From Xanthobacteraceae bacterium (lineage in GTDB: Bacteria > Pseudomonadota > Alphaproteobacteria > Rhizobiales > Xanthobacteraceae), in the NCBI GenBank assembly GCA_030043175.1, contig JASHYD010000246.1, positions 1 through 5,415 on the forward strand: DNA of 5,415 nucleotides, given 5' to 3'. The notes below the pieces were generated by a model. That model was not told where the DNA came from. It worked only from the letters and a program-made list of their open reading frames with translations, and did no database searches. Shown in pieces: positions 1 to 5,415 of the stretch. A program made the position numbers and the translations under genes. The stretch's first letter is position 1; every line of letters begins with the position of its first letter.

Positions 1-1359
1 CACGTTGGCAAGCCCGGCAACGTAGGAAAGCGTGCGCTCGAACCCAAGGCCGAAGCCGGCATGGGGCACGGTGCCATAGCGGCGCAGGTCCCGGTACCAG
101 GCGTAGTGTTCCTTGTCGATGCCGCGCTCGCCCATGCGGGCGTCGAGCACATCGAGCCGCTCCTCGCGCTGGCTACCGCCGATAATCTCGCCGATACCCG
201 GCGCCAGCACGTCCATCGCGGCGACCGTCCGGCCATCATCGTTTGACCGCATGTAGAACGCCTTGATGTCCTTCGGGTAGTTCATCACGATCACCGGCTT
301 CTTGGCGTACTTTTCGGTGAGATAGCGCTCGTGCTCCGACTGCAGGTCGACGCCCCACGTGACCGGGAACTCGAACTTCTGCTTTGCCCGCTCCAACACC
401 GCGATCGCCTCGCCGTAATCCATGCGCACGAACTGCGAGCCAACGATTCCGGTGAGCTTCGCGACGAGCCCCTTCTCGATCCGCTCGTCGAAGAAGGCCA
501 GATCTTCCTGTCTCTCGTTCAGCAACACCTCGAAGGCGAACTTCAAGAGTCCTTCCGCCAGCGTGGCATTGTCGGAGAGGTCAGCGAATGCGATTTCCGG
601 CTCGATCATCCAGAACTCGGCGAGGTGGCGGCTGGTGTTCGAGTTCTCCGCCCGGAACGTCGGTCCGAACGTGTAGACCTTGGTGAGGGCGAGGCAGTAC
701 GCCTCCACGTTGAGCTGGCCTGACACCGTCAAGAAGGCCTCGCGGCCGAAGAAGTCCTGCGTGAAGTCTATCCCGCCCTGGGGCGTGCGGGGCAGGTTGG
801 CGAGATCGAGCGTCGATACCCGAAATAGCGCCCCCGCCCCCTCTGCGTCGGACGCGGTGATGATCGGCGTATTCACCCAGAAAAAGCCGTTCTGGTCGAA
901 GAACCGATGAATCGCCTGGGCCAGCGTGTGTCGGACCCGCGTCGCCGCCCCGATCACGTTGGTGCGTGGCCGCAAATGCGCCACCTCGCGCAGGAACTCA
1001 AGCGTGTGCGGCTTCGGCTGGATCGGATAGCTGTCCGGATCGTCAACCCAGCCGATCACTTCGATCGCGCTCGCCTGCATCTCGAACGGCTGCCCCTTGG
1101 CGGGAGACGGCACAATCGTCCCGGTCGCCTCCACGGCGCAACCGGCCGTGAGCTTCAATATCTCGCTGGCGTAATTGGGCAGCGTGTTCGGGGCGACCAC
1201 CTGCACGGGATGAAACGATGATCCGTCCGACAGGTGGAGGAACGAAATGCCGGCCTTGGAGTCCCGCCGGGTTCGCACCCAGCCCTTGACCGTCACGGCC
1301 GCGTCGGAGGGCGCCTGGCCAGCCAGGATTTCGCGCGTGCTAAACTGCTTCTTGTGCAT
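1..1359 (-). CDS. asnS: Asparaginyl-tRNA synthetase (AsnRS), 3' end cut by window edge
   Basis: Cytosolic class II aminoacyl-tRNA synthetase that activates asparagine with ATP and charges tRNA-Asn. I translated the minus strand: 453 codons are open from ATG at 1359 to the window edge. The N-terminal OB-fold anticodon-binding domain is at about residues 20-115 ([20 protein letters not shown]). Motif 1 follows at about 140-165 ([12 protein letters not shown]...NTP). Motif 2 is [21 protein letters not shown], with FRAE at 235-238. Motif 3 is GFGLGFER, ending at Arg442. [11 protein letters not shown] and the ENSNTSRH stretch favour AsnRS over AspRS. The E. coli enzyme is about 466 residues, so only about 13 residues and the stop are missing. 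An in-frame TAA lies 13 codons upstream of the ATG. I see no good Shine-Dalgarno, so the start rests on the conserved [16 protein letters not shown] N-terminus. No frameshift is visible. The identification is secure. Confidence 0.97.
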   Translation of the reverse strand, partial: MHKKQFSTREILAGQAPSDAAVTVKGWVRTRRDSKAGISFLHLSDGSSFHPVQVVAPNTLPNYASEILKLTAGCAVEATGTIVPSPAKGQPFEMQASAIEVIGWVDDPDSYPIQPKPHTLEFLREVAHLRPRTNVIGAATRVRHTLAQAIHRFFDQNGFFWVNTPIITASDAEGAGALFRVSTLDLANLPRTPQGGIDFTQDFFGREAFLTVSGQLNVEAYCLALTKVYTFGPTFRAENSNTSRHLAEFWMIEPEIAFADLSDNATLAEGLLKFAFEVLLNERQEDLAFFDERIEKGLVAKLTGIVGSQFVRMDYGEAIAVLERAKQKFEFPVTWGVDLQSEHERYLTEKYAKKPVIVMNYPKDIKAFYMRSNDDGRTVAAMDVLAPGIGEIIGGSQREERLDVLDARMGERGIDKEHYAWYRDLRRYGTVPHAGFGLGFERTLSYVAGLANV

Positions 1360-1634
1360 CGACTGACAGTTACAAAGGCAAAGCGATTTGTCCAGTTATT
1401 GTGCTACGGCCGCTGCGGCGGCTGCCAGATGGAACAGATTGGGTGCGCAGGCCCTTTTCACCAAGTTTTGCCGGAAGGCCACCGCACGCGAGCCGGCTCC
1501 TACACATCCCGTTCTTTACAATGTGCTCGCCAAGCTCGAACGGCCGCCTCCCCACCGAAGGCATCCTTGGCGACTGCCGCATCGGCGAGCGCAGCGCTTC
1601 CCCCTTCAAAGGGACGGAAGGCCGGGCTGGTAGA
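1360..1634. other. Intergenic region upstream of asnS
   Basis: A 275-base gap between the small secreted protein gene and asnS; it must hold the asnS promoter if that gene is transcribed on its own. I cannot assign -35 and -10 boxes with confidence. The one visible structure is the hairpin at 1597-1620. A GTG-initiated minus frame (1370-1657) crosses the gap but has low-complexity composition and no recognisable features, so I do not call it a gene. Confidence 0.5.
1597..1620 (-). terminator. Possible hairpin terminator after the small secreted protein gene
   Basis: CTTCC-CCCTT-CA-AAGGG-AC-GGAAG folds into a stem of about ten base pairs with a two-base bulge; the loop must open to four bases. 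It lies 15 bases past the TAA of the minus-strand gene ending at 1635, where a terminator would be expected. No T-run follows on the minus strand, so it is not a classic intrinsic terminator. It could be a 3' stabilising hairpin or chance. Confidence 0.3.
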
Positions 1635-1994
1635 TTATCGTTCAACGCTCTGAGCACGTCTTCGATCGGTGCGGCCTCGACTGGTGCGGGTCATACGCTC
1701 ACCGGGAGTGGCTGTCTCCGTAACCGGCACTGTCAGAACCAGCGGCGGAAACGGGGCCCAGCCGCAAGGGCCGAAGCCATCGCATTCGCCCCAGCCCTGG
1801 ATGTGATAATTACCACCACAACTGCGGTAACTATAGGCCGGGAGGTCAGAGAAGCCTGTGTTCGCATATGCCCAGCCATAGCTGTAAACCCCGGAGTGTC
1901 CCCAGGCGAAGCACGCCGAAGCCGGCGTCGGGGCCGCTCCAGCAAGAGCGGCGCCGGCAACCGCCATTGCGGCGTATTTTTTGCTGTTCCACAT
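1635..1994 (-). CDS. Small secreted Cys- and aromatic-rich protein, function unknown
   Basis: From the ATG at 1994 the product is 119 residues. Residues 1-27 form a textbook signal peptide: basic MWNSKKY, an Ala/Val/Gly-rich core, and PTPASA before Cys28. The mature part is short, rich in Gly, Tyr and Trp, with Cys at 28, 59, 71 and 77, which could form two disulfides in the periplasm. ASA-C is only a weak lipobox, so signal peptidase I processing is more likely than lipidation. The last 25 or so residues are hydrophilic and Arg-rich. Two starts compete. ATG at 1994 has AGGGG nine bases upstream and gives the canonical signal peptide. ATG at 2039 adds 15 residues, has AAGGAGG twelve bases upstream, and overlaps the stop of the preceding frame (ATGA). 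I prefer 1994 on signal peptide shape. The family is not recognised; similar short Ala-leader proteins are common in Bradyrhizobium-type genomes. Confidence 0.65.
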   Translation of the reverse strand: MWNSKKYAAMAVAGAALAGAAPTPASACFAWGHSGVYSYGWAYANTGFSDLPAYSYRSCGGNYHIQGWGECDGFGPCGWAPFPPLVLTVPVTETATPGERMTRTSRGRTDRRRAQSVER

Positions 1995-2003
1995 GAAGTT
2001 GAA

Positions 2004-2008
2004 CCCCT
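2004..2008 (-). promoter_or_regulatory. Ribosome binding site favouring the 1994 start
   Basis: AGGGG on the minus strand, nine bases before ATG 1994. It supports the shorter form of the secreted protein. Confidence 0.45.
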
Positions 2009-2035
2009 GCGGAAAGTCGCGTCGCACTGAGAGAG

Positions 2036-2413
2036 TCATCCAACGTCCAAACCTCCTTTTCGTTCTTCATCCTTGCTTTTTTTGTAGCTGGCGAGAACTT
2101 GCGCAGGTAAGCCCACTCGATTCGCCGGCGTGAACAATGTCGTTCGCTCAGTCACGATCCTCACCATAGCCGCCGCGTTCAATACGCTCATCGCGGCCGT
2201 ATTCCGGGCAGGGATATCCGCGGTGTTCGATTCCCGACGATACCACACCATCAAACTCCCGGCGGGGATATGCGCGGGTTCAAACTCCCGATGGTACTGG
2301 TTGCAACGAAATTCCCGACTTCGGCCCTCAAATTCCCGACGGTATTCACCACGGCCTCGGCGGCCCACTATAGCCGTATTGCGCATTCCACTACCTGAGT
2401 CGCTATAGTGCAC
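2036..2413 (-). CDS. Doubtful repeat-bearing ORF, possibly a decaying gene
   Basis: This frame is 125 residues from GTG 2413 (116 from ATG 2386) to TGA 2036. The N-terminal half is charged and repetitive: YRREFEG, RSREFRC, YHREFEP, then YRRESNT. Two adjacent 18-residue units, YHREFEPAHIPAGSLMVW and YRRESNTADIPARNTAAM, align in frame. The C-terminal half (after about residue 82) has no recognisable motif and ends in a Lys-rich stretch. A second minus frame carries RREFDG and then EYGRDERIERGGYGEDRD followed by a stop at about 2147. A frameshift may therefore have scrambled an older Arg/Glu/Tyr/Gly-rich protein. I see no signal peptide, membrane segment or known domain, and start-site signals are weak. 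The ATGA overlap with the next gene mildly supports translation. It may equally be non-coding repeat DNA. Confidence 0.25.
   Translation of the reverse strand: MHYSDSGSGMRNTAIVGRRGRGEYRREFEGRSREFRCNQYHREFEPAHIPAGSLMVWYRRESNTADIPARNTAAMSVLNAAAMVRIVTERTTLFTPANRVGLPAQVLASYKKSKDEERKGGLDVG
2052..2058 (-). promoter_or_regulatory. Strong Shine-Dalgarno (AAGGAGG) before the alternative start at 2039
   Basis: AAGGAGG is the best ribosome-binding match near this gene, but its spacing to ATG 2039 is twelve bases, longer than usual. It lies inside the end of the 2036-2413 frame, whose TGA overlaps the ATG as ATGA. That arrangement would suit translational coupling if the upstream frame is translated. 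Confidence 0.4.
2204..2340. repeat. Degenerate direct repeats with a TTCCCGA/CTCCCGA core
   Basis: Five copies of an A-T/C-TCCCG core occur on the plus strand, with the CCC starting at 2233, 2258, 2287, 2314 and 2335; a weaker sixth is near 2204. Spacings are 21 to 29 bases. At larger scale, 2211-2264 (GGGATATCCGCGG...) and 2265-2319 (GGGATATGCGCGG...) form an imperfect tandem pair with a 54-base period. The copies match over GGGATAT-CGCGG, GTTC-A, TCCCGA and GTAC-like segments. A small palindrome, CGGG-8-CCCG, lies at 2275-2290. This may be a repeat within a coding region of the minus strand or an intergenic repeat. Confidence 0.55.
2366..2410. repeat. 9-bp inverted repeat CACTATAGC / GCTATAGTG
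   Basis: Perfect arms at 2366-2374 and 2402-2410, separated by 27 bases; arm centres are 36 bases apart. They flank the possible starts of the 2036-2413 frame and lie in the gap below the membrane protein gene. A paired operator is conceivable, and the TATAG cores could sit in a -10 region. An inverted repeat of this size is also not far from chance in a window this long. Confidence 0.3.
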
Positions 2414-2500
2414 CGCCTTTTAAACATGCGCTGGGTCTGGGACGCTTCCCTCACTGAAGAACTGATCGACGGCACCCCTTCGCGGATCACATCTTGGCCG

Positions 2501-3067
2501 TTAGCGTGTGGCTGCGATACGAGGCGGCCGCACAGCTGGCTTGGAGACTGGAGGAGAAGCCGGCCGCGGCGCAGGCGTCGAGATTCTGTCAATGACGTCG
2601 AGCTCGACGGCCTTCAGCTTGGCGGCGAAGTCGCTTGCCATCCAGTCTTGGCCCACTCTGAGTTGGTTAATGCTCCGCGTCATCTGGCTTTGGCCCATAG
2701 CGAAGCTCGTCATCATCCGGTCGACGTTTTGCCGTACGGCATTGATATCCAGCGACATCGCGGTGAGTTGCTGCTGATAGGGAGAAGAGAGAGTTGGCGC
2801 GATCACCTCTCGGGCCGCACCACCGTAGCGCTGCCAACCCACGGTCGCCACGACACCAACGAAAAATGCGATCAAATAACGGGCAAATGCGAGCGGGCGT
2901 ATCTTGTCGAGAGTGTCGAGAGCATCGAGTTTGACGACCAACGACCGGTTTCGGAAAGGTTCATTTTTGAAGCGATCCGGATGTGCCGCAGGCGCTGCGA
3001 TGGACCGCCTGCCGGGCGGCAAGTTTGCGACAGATTCCGATTGTGTAGAGCTCGGCATCTCACTCAT
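2501..3067 (-). CDS. Single-pass membrane protein with helical domain and Pro-rich tail, function unknown
   Basis: The product is 188 residues from ATG 3067 to TAA 2501. The start is set by GGGGAGG five bases upstream; the GTG two codons earlier overlaps that site and is less likely. Residues 1-62 are hydrophilic, then one transmembrane segment at about 64-78 (YLIAFFVGVVATVGW) after a basic stretch. Next come an AAREVIAP linker and a heptad-like Gln/Leu/Met-rich region at about 97-160 (QQQLTAMSLDINAVRQNVDR), likely a long amphipathic helix or coiled coil. The tail, about 165-188, is rich in Pro, Ala and Arg. With Lys/Arg before the segment, the N-terminus is probably cytoplasmic and the helical domain periplasmic. 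I recall similar proteins of this architecture as uncharacterised in Bradyrhizobium-type genomes. No catalytic motif is visible. A structural or envelope role is a guess. No broken codons are seen, so the gene looks intact. Confidence 0.85.
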   Translation of the reverse strand: MSEMPSSTQSESVANLPPGRRSIAAPAAHPDRFKNEPFRNRSLVVKLDALDTLDKIRPLAFARYLIAFFVGVVATVGWQRYGGAAREVIAPTLSSPYQQQLTAMSLDINAVRQNVDRMMTSFAMGQSQMTRSINQLRVGQDWMASDFAAKLKAVELDVIDRISTPAPRPASPPVSKPAVRPPRIAATR

Positions 3068-3072
3068 CAGCA

Positions 3073-3079
3073 CCTCCCC
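3073..3079 (-). promoter_or_regulatory. Ribosome binding site of the membrane protein gene
   Basis: GGGGAGG on the minus strand, five bases before ATG 3067. It decides the start in favour of ATG over the GTG at 3073, which overlaps it. Confidence 0.7.
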
Positions 3080-3099
3080 TCGTATCCCTTAGTGGCACA

Positions 3100-3130
3100 G
3101 CCCCGGCCTCATCTGCTCTCCAGCCGGGGC
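3100..3130. other. GC-rich hairpin upstream of the membrane protein gene
   Basis: GCCCCGGC at 3100-3107 and GCCGGGGC at 3123-3130 form a perfect 8-bp stem around a 15-base loop. No T-run follows on either strand, so it is not a classic intrinsic terminator. It lies 33 bases before the membrane protein start. It could be a 5' leader structure of that gene or an end structure for transcription coming from the right. Confidence 0.35.
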
Positions 3131-4091
3131 CGTGCGGCGAGAATAATCTCCAGCTCAGCGCACGTTGTCGGTCGGCTTCTCGACAAAGTCGGCAAGGACG
3201 CAAGCGATGTGTTGGCCCTGCAACACTCGGACGGTATTGGTGGGCCCCGAGTGCGATCCGCACCTCATCGGCTCGAGCGTGCCGATTTCACGGCGCGTGA
3301 TTTGGCAGGCCCGGTTTGCGGTCGCGCTCGGCGACGCAATACGACCCAACGGCGATCCGGCCGTCTCCCTGTCGGCCCTGGTCCCGGCGCGGCGCCAACA
3401 AAGCGGGCGTCGCGGCCGTTTTCCTCATGCGCCCCGCATCCCGCTCGGCACCGCATGGCATGACGAACCAAGCCCGGTTTCGTTTTCGTTAATTCAGGTT
3501 GTGTGCGGGAGGTTCGGTGCGGGAGGCTGGATACGCCCCTCGGTGGCGCCATGGTCGAAAAACCACCGGCGGGCTGGTGAACGCCTTGCCATCGCGGCTC
3601 GGTCTTGGCGGCTTGCCGGTCGAGGCTTCGTGCTGCGGCCGCACCCAAGTACAACCGCGCGCGAGAAGGCACCCATGCGCTCGACGCTGCCTGTCGCGGC
3701 GAGGTCGGGACGCGCGGCTGGCAGATTTCGCCAACGGAATTAAAGGCGAGCGCAAGAGGGTATCATTGCCACACCAAGGTGCGGCACACGGTTTTCCACG
3801 CAGCTATTGCGCGCACACCAAGTGCATTCGGGTCTTGAAGACCGGTGACATGGTGCGGGCCGAAGGCCGAAGCGCCAAACGCAACACGCCACACTCCATG
3901 TGGAGACCCGCCGGTCAGCCGCGGCAGGAAGCGCGGGCCGCCAAGCATAGCCATAGCGGTCCGCGCGGAGAAGTTTGCAGCGCTTGGCGTCGGCCTGCTC
4001 GGAAAAGAGCCGCTGGTACCAACGGCGACAGGGCGGGAGGCCCGGATGATGGATGATCACACGCAGGCCCATCGCTAACTGAACGGCGGGA
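3131..4091. other. Roughly 1-kb region without a confident gene
   Basis: Between the membrane protein gene and the amidohydrolase, several frames on both strands are open for 60 to 190 codons, as GC-rich DNA allows. Most give Arg-, Pro- and Ala-rich products with no signal peptide, membrane segment or known motif. The most coding-like piece is the minus frame 3155-3349. Around 3740-4120 a minus frame is rich in Cys and Trp (YGYAWRPALP, SVACCVWRFGLRP), while the plus strand carries SYCAHTKCIRVLKTGDMVRA. I cannot choose between these. The region may hold decayed genes or non-coding DNA. I saw no insertion-sequence ends, tRNA or repeat array. Confidence 0.5.
3155..3349 (-). CDS. Possible small or remnant protein, coding-like but no good start
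   Basis: This frame has a TTG start at 3349, or ATG 3268 for a 37-residue form, and stops at TGA 3155. It is open from an upstream stop at 3425-3427, but the extension contains no ATG or GTG. The composition is balanced rather than Arg/Pro-rich. I counted roughly four fifths of its codons ending in G or C, as expected for a real gene here. It contains ANRACQITRREIGTLEPMRC and VRVLQGQHIACVLADFVEKP, the latter with an amphipathic look. No Shine-Dalgarno is seen at either start. A different minus frame just upstream (ATG near 3437, MRKTAATPALLAPRRDQGRQ...) also looks coding-like for about 45 codons, so this may be the end of a frameshifted gene. I do not recognise the family. Confidence 0.3.
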   Translation of the reverse strand: MGRIASPSATANRACQITRREIGTLEPMRCGSHSGPTNTVRVLQGQHIACVLADFVEKPTDNVR

Positions 4092-5280
4092 TTACGCCCG
4101 CGCCGGCGCTTTCTTGCCACCGACCACGGTGGCGACCAGGAACAGCCGCTGGCGGCCCATCCGCTTGCCCTGATAGTTGTCGAGGAACTCGAACGATCCC
4201 TCTCCCAACTCGAGCACCGCGATGTCGGCCGGCGCGCCTACATTAAGGGTGCCGCGGTCACTGAACGCATCGAACACGCGCGCTGCATTGACGGTCGCAC
4301 GGGCGACCACCTGATCGAGCGGCATGCCGAACATCAGGAACTTCGACATCACATTGGGGAAGTCGACGACCCCGATCGTGCGCGACATCGGGTTCCAGTC
4401 AGTCGAGAGGGTATCGGGCGCGAAGCCCTGCTTCATGCGGCGCTCGACCACATCCCAGTGGAAGTGATCCGCCACGCCGTTGCCGAAATCGAACCAGATG
4501 TCGCGGCGCCGCGCAGCGAGCACCTCCGGCAGCATGCGCCCGTTGTCGTCGAGGATGCCGTTCGGCGGCGGTGCATACATGTGGGTGACGATGTCACCAC
4601 GCTTGAGGAGCGCAAGGATCGCGCGCATCGGCGAGCAGGATTGGCCGATGTGGATCATCACGGGCAAATCGAACGGAGCAGCGGCTTCCTGCGCGCGCCT
4701 GAGCGCTTCAAGATCGCCGGTGTCGGCCAAGTTGTTCGACAGCCGAGCCTTGACGCCGACGATGACATCGCGGTGGCGCGCAATTGCGCCGCGCGCCAAG
4801 CCGACATCAGCGCGGCTCAGATCGTGCAACTCGCCGCCGGGCGTCACACCGGTTTCGCGCGATGTTGATCAGCAGGCGGTCGAGGTTCGGCCCCGCCTTC
4901 ACGTTAGCGGCCCCTTGGTCGATGCCGTCCGCCCCAAACGAACCCGCATCAACGTAGCCGGTTACGCCATCCAGCAGGCAGAGCGGAGGACCATCATTGG
5001 CGCGGGCGGCGTGAGTATGAATATCGACCAGGCCCGGCGTCACGATCTCGCCGCGCGCATCGATCGTTTCCGTGGCGTCGGACCCAACACTCTCGGCGAC
5101 AGCGGCGATGCGACCGGCGGCAATGGCGACGTCACGAACAGCATCGATCCCAAGCGAAGGGTCGATGACGCGCCCGCCCTTGATGATCAAATCATAAGTG
5201 GCCGCGAGCGCATGAGGCATGCGCGACAACATCGCAGCGCCTGCGGCGGCTGCAGACAAAAACCGGCGCCGGGTCACCAT
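4092..5280 (-). pseudogene. Tat-exported amidohydrolase/deacetylase-family metallohydrolase, frameshifted
   Basis: A dihydroorotase-like amidohydrolase (TIM barrel, likely two metal ions), which as a family hydrolyses amide or ring C-N bonds; substrate unknown. The N-terminal frame starts at ATG 5280 with AGGAGGAG upstream. Its Tat signal is TRRRFLS at residues 3-9, followed by an Ala-rich core and cleavage near ALA-A at 26-27, so the enzyme would be periplasmic. YDLIIKGGRVIDP opens the family fold. Metal ligands His88 and His90 lie in DIHTH. The frame runs on to 4807, but homology stops after Arg142. The second frame (open 4847-4092) carries the rest: TGVTPGGELHDLS, the likely carbamylated Lys177 (GVKARLS), His210 (VMIHIG), His233 (VTHMY) and Asp294 (LSTDWN). 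Removing one A from the AAA run (plus TTT, 4853-4855) joins the two into 395 residues, a normal family length. All ligands survive, so the lesion is recent or a sequencing error. Confidence 0.85.
4853..4855 (-). other. Single-base frameshift site in the amidohydrolase
   Basis: Minus strand reads GCG CGA AAC CGG in the N-terminal frame. Deleting one A gives GCG CGA ACC GGT GTG ACG, which continues into the conserved second half. The extra base is in a three-base homopolymer. I see no recognisable programmed-frameshift heptamer. Confidence 0.8.
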
Positions 5281-5287
5281 GGTCGAT

Positions 5288-5295
5288 CTCCTCCT
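5288..5295 (-). promoter_or_regulatory. Ribosome binding site of the amidohydrolase
   Basis: AGGAGGAG on the minus strand, ending seven bases before ATG 5280. This strong site fixes the start and places the Tat motif at the extreme N-terminus, as expected. Confidence 0.7.
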
Positions 5296-5323
5296 GATGT
5301 GATCACGTCCTCGTTTGAAAGTA

Positions 5324-5344
5324 GCGGAGGCCCTTTCTCTCCGC
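5324..5344. other. Short hairpin in the amidohydrolase leader
   Basis: GCGGAG at 5324-5329 and CTCCGC at 5339-5344 form a 6-bp stem with a nine-base loop, 43 bases upstream of the amidohydrolase start. No T-run follows on either strand. It may be a leader structure, the end of an upstream transcript, or chance. Confidence 0.25.
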
Positions 5345-5415
5345 GGGACGCCTCGGGGGCATCGCCTGCAACCGAATGAAGCTTCCGGTTGGCGTTCCGC
5401 CCTGCCATATCGGGA

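Noticed and set aside
61..1221. Several plus-strand ORFs of 60 to 130 codons
   Set aside because: All are antisense to asnS, which is open and conserved throughout.
1370..1657. Minus GTG-initiated ORF of 95 codons between the secreted protein gene and asnS
   Set aside because: Low-complexity Arg/Ser/Pro composition, overlap with the end of the neighbouring gene, no motif and no ribosome binding site.
2220..2290. tRNA T-arm-like strings (GGTGTTCGATTCCC, GGGTTCAAACTCCC)
   Set aside because: The T-stem pairing is imperfect and no acceptor, D or anticodon arms can be built around either copy.
2204..2340. CRISPR array
   Set aside because: Core copies are short and degenerate and spacing varies from 21 to 29 bases; there are no uniform repeats or cas genes.
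2408..3463. Long plus-strand ORF of 351 codons
   Set aside because: It runs antisense through the membrane protein gene, is Arg/His/Pro-rich with no domain, and has no ribosome binding site. The minus-strand gene has clear TM and start signals.
4086..4101. GCGGG/CCCGC hairpin over the amidohydrolase stop codon
   Set aside because: Only five base pairs and no T-run; too weak to call a terminator.
4480..5379. Plus-strand ORF of 299 codons
   Set aside because: Antisense shadow of the amidohydrolase, whose motifs and metal ligands are unmistakable on the minus strand.
5274..5408. Minus ORF of 44 codons (MAGRNANRKLHSVAGD...) ending over the amidohydrolase start
   Set aside because: Short, no ribosome site visible at the edge, no motif. 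The overlap with ATG 5280 is probably chance; it needs sequence beyond the window.
5377..5415. Plus-strand ATG (MKLPVGVPPCHIG...) running off the right edge
   Set aside because: Only 13 codons are visible and there is no Shine-Dalgarno or upstream signal.

Overview
The window is GC-rich, and every gene I can support lies on the minus strand. Codon use is strongly G/C at third positions. The gene types suggest an alphaproteobacterium near Bradyrhizobium, Rhodopseudomonas or Xanthobacteraceae: a small Ala-rich secreted protein with a PASA-C cleavage site, a one-TM helical protein of a style common in that group, and a Tat-exported amidohydrolase. The lineage is an inference from gene style, not from a database match.

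Layout from left to right; transcription runs right to left. Positions 1-1359 hold asparaginyl-tRNA synthetase (asnS), complete except for its last dozen or so residues, which lie beyond the left edge. Positions 1635-1994 (or to 2039) encode a small exported protein with four cysteines and many aromatic residues. Positions 2036-2413 hold a doubtful or decaying reading frame with an internal repeat (RREFE-like units, 18-codon period). Positions 2501-3067 encode a one-TM protein with a long helical domain and a Pro-rich tail. Positions 3131-4091 are about 1 kb with no confident gene; several frames stay open and one short frame (3155-3349) looks moderately coding-like. Positions 4092-5280 hold a Tat-dependent metal amidohydrolase split by a single-base frameshift at 4853-4855. 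The right edge (5281-5415) is its upstream region.

The genes do not form an obvious pathway. Only asnS is a recognisable housekeeping gene; the others look like accessory or lineage-specific envelope genes in a loosely packed, partly decaying stretch. I found no tRNA, rRNA, CRISPR array, insertion sequence or phage gene, and no convincing new multi-gene system. The points most worth checking are the frameshifted amidohydrolase, the repeat-bearing frame at 2036-2413, and the coding status of the 3.1-4.1 kb region.
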